In this document: piece after piece, positions 22,220-23,034 of the stretch
How the letters are laid out: each line of letters begins with the position of its first letter
Numbering within the stretch: position 1 is the first letter of the stretch
NCBI GenBank assembly: GCA_044508215.1
Contig: JBIQID010000037.1
Location: 1-23,034 of the forward strand
Direction of reading: 5' to 3'
Length of the DNA stretch: 23,034 nt
From: JAEZFI01 sp044508215
Lineage (GTDB): Bacteria > Actinomycetota > Acidimicrobiia > Acidimicrobiales > Microtrichaceae
Translations under genes and position numbers: made by a program
The notes under the pieces: model-generated
The model's database searches: none
Told to the model about the DNA's origin: nothing
Seen by the model: the letters and a program-made list of their open reading frames with translations, nothing else

Positions 22220-22339
22220 TCAGGAACCGCTGAGGCGCTCGCGCAGCAGGTCGCGGATGACGGTGCCGTTGCAGTGCTCGATGTCGCGGGCGCGGCGCTG
22301 CGGTTCAGGCGGCTCCTCGACGGGGTACCGACGCGGCCA
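22220..22339 (-). pseudogene. Possible gene remnant or tiny ORF between divergent genes
   Basis: In the 220 bp between the MaoC gene and the membrane-protein gene, a minus-strand frame ending in TGA at 22222-22220 has 35 of 39 sense codons ending in G or C. It reads as a charged helical peptide including ARDIEHCNGTVIRDLLRERL. No ATG, GTG or TTG precedes it in frame nearby, so it looks like the tail of a decayed gene. The remaining bases of this spacer show no clear promoter. It could be chance, as the plus-strand frame here is also open. Confidence 0.25.
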
Positions 22340-22381
22340 GTGACCCGGGCCGACGGCCCCGCACGGAAGGACTGCAGCCGC

Positions 22382-22903
22382 ATGGATCGACGGATGGTGC
22401 TCGGGGGACTTGGTGTGGCCAGGTTGGCGATCGGCGCGGCGCTCCTCGTGGCGCCGGAGCGGTGCGCCCGCGTGTGGATGGGCAGCGGGGGCGGCAGAGG
22501 TGCCCGCGTGTTCGCCAGGGTGGTGGGCGCACGCGACCTCGCGCTCGGCGGCCTGGCGTTGGCGTCGCTCCGCTCGACCGATCGGACCCTCGCTCCGCGG
22601 ATGGCGGGCGTGGGCGCGGCGATGGACGCAGCCGACGCACTCGCCTCGCTGGTGGCCGCCCGCGACATCGACGGTGCCCGACGGTGGGCGATGCCCGCCT
22701 TCGCCGCTGCGGCCGCAGCCGCCGGCGCCGTCGCGTCTTCCGGCGACACCGTCACGGTGCAGATCCCCGCTTCTTCCGCCGGGAGCGCTCCGGGTGGGTC
22801 GGGCCGCGACGCCACGTCCGGGAACGCCGCCGAGCGGGCCGGCGTGGTCGACCAGCAGGACGCGGTGCTCGAGATGATGGAGGACGCGGGCGCCACCCCC
22901 TGA
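22382..22903 (+). CDS. Small membrane protein, possibly DUF4267-like
   Basis: A 173-residue protein. The first two thirds hold hydrophobic segments: residues 6-24 (VLGGLGVARLAIGAALLVA), 44-64 with the GARDLALGG turn, and about 100-120, an Ala-rich helix. The pattern G-x-x-R-x-x-x-G-x-x-x-L-x-x-P then G-A-R-D-L-A-L-G resembles DUF4267-type membrane proteins, but I am not certain. The last 50 residues are hydrophilic and Gly/Ser-rich, ending DAVLEMMEDAG. ATG 22382 follows GGAAGGA by about 10 bp; the longer frame to 22151 is rejected as it overlaps the MaoC start. Function is unknown. Confidence 0.6.
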   Translation: MDRRMVLGGLGVARLAIGAALLVAPERCARVWMGSGGGRGARVFARVVGARDLALGGLALASLRSTDRTLAPRMAGVGAAMDAADALASLVAARDIDGARRWAMPAFAAAAAAAGAVASSGDTVTVQIPASSAGSAPGGSGRDATSGNAAERAGVVDQQDAVLEMMEDAGATP

Positions 22904-22939
22904 GCGCCTGGGTTCGCCCGCCGGCGATCCGCGGCGAGG

Positions 22940-23034
22940 TCAGGACAGGGAGGCTGCGAGCTCCGCAGGGTCGTCTGCGGACACCAGGACGGACGCGAAC
23001 GGCTGGTCGGCCAGGTGCAGGCGCACCGCGGGAC
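22940..23034 (-). CDS. C-terminal end of an unidentified protein
   Basis: The last 30 codons of a minus-strand gene entering from the right edge, ending in TGA at 22942-22940. The visible peptide includes VRLHLADQPFASVLVSAD and ends DDPAELAASLS. Third positions are mostly G or C, and it converges with the membrane-protein gene 36 bp away. It is too short to name a family. Confidence 0.5.
   Translation of the reverse strand, partial: PAVRLHLADQPFASVLVSADDPAELAASLS

Noticed and set aside
22151..22381. N-terminal extension of the small membrane protein to a TTG at 22151
   Set aside because: It would overlap the start of the MaoC gene on the other strand, and its codons show weaker third-position GC bias than the opposite frame.
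1..23034. CRISPR arrays, tRNA or rRNA genes, insertion sequences, prophage or toxin-antitoxin modules
   Set aside because: None seen on reading: no regularly spaced repeats, no cloverleaf or rRNA segments, no transposase or integrase motifs.

Overview
The window is a high-GC (about 70%), tightly packed piece of an actinobacterial chromosome. The gene set suggests Acidimicrobiia or a neighbouring class, most likely a scaffolded metagenome-assembled genome. The set includes a DUF2630 protein, an alternative-base acyl-CoA dehydrogenase, luciferase-like (LLM) oxidoreductases, a tandem-domain universal stress protein, a YiiM-type MOSC protein and a CotH lipoprotein. Several genes appear to start without a leader, right after a TAnnnT -10 box. 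The taxon is inferred from style, not from a marker gene. Three runs of exactly 100 N (3587-3686, 17820-17919, 21295-21394) are assembly gaps. Each cuts one or two genes.

Layout. 1-2140 (-): a four-gene operon of a DUF2231 membrane protein, a small membrane protein, a glycoside hydrolase family 15 gene broken by an out-of-frame internal deletion, and the start of a DOPA-dioxygenase-like gene. A near-consensus sigma-70 promoter drives it. 2277-3586 (+): acyl-CoA dehydrogenase, cut by gap 1. 3687-5115 (-): secreted coiled-coil lytic transglycosylase, divergent from an AhpD-like protein (5185, +). An SDR dehydrogenase and an N-acyl-D-amino-acid deacylase-like amidohydrolase follow on +. 8408-10511 (-): RNase Z preceded by an atypical GH1 glycosidase. 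10544-11260 (+): MOSC protein. 11283-12650 (-): RtcB RNA ligase. 12757-15234 (+): DUF2630, universal stress protein, LLM oxidoreductase. 15348-19492 (-): CotH lipoprotein, TerC protein, and an ABC-2 permease/ATPase pair (permease cut by gap 2). 19589-21294 (+): gluconokinase and a second LLM oxidoreductase, cut by gap 3. 21395-22161 (-): MaoC-type hydratase. 22382-22903 (+): small membrane protein. 22940-23034 (-): the end of an unidentified gene.

The genes look like housekeeping and general metabolism: acyl-CoA oxidation and hydration, sugar use, RNA processing and repair, stress, cell wall and efflux. I found no CRISPR array, phage, transposon, toxin-antitoxin pair, tRNA or rRNA. I see no clear undescribed multi-gene system. 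The most interesting signals are small: the decayed GH15 gene, a recurring leaderless promoter layout with palindromes beside it, a coiled-coil/transglycosylase fusion, and a cryptic GC3-rich fragment near 22.3 kb.
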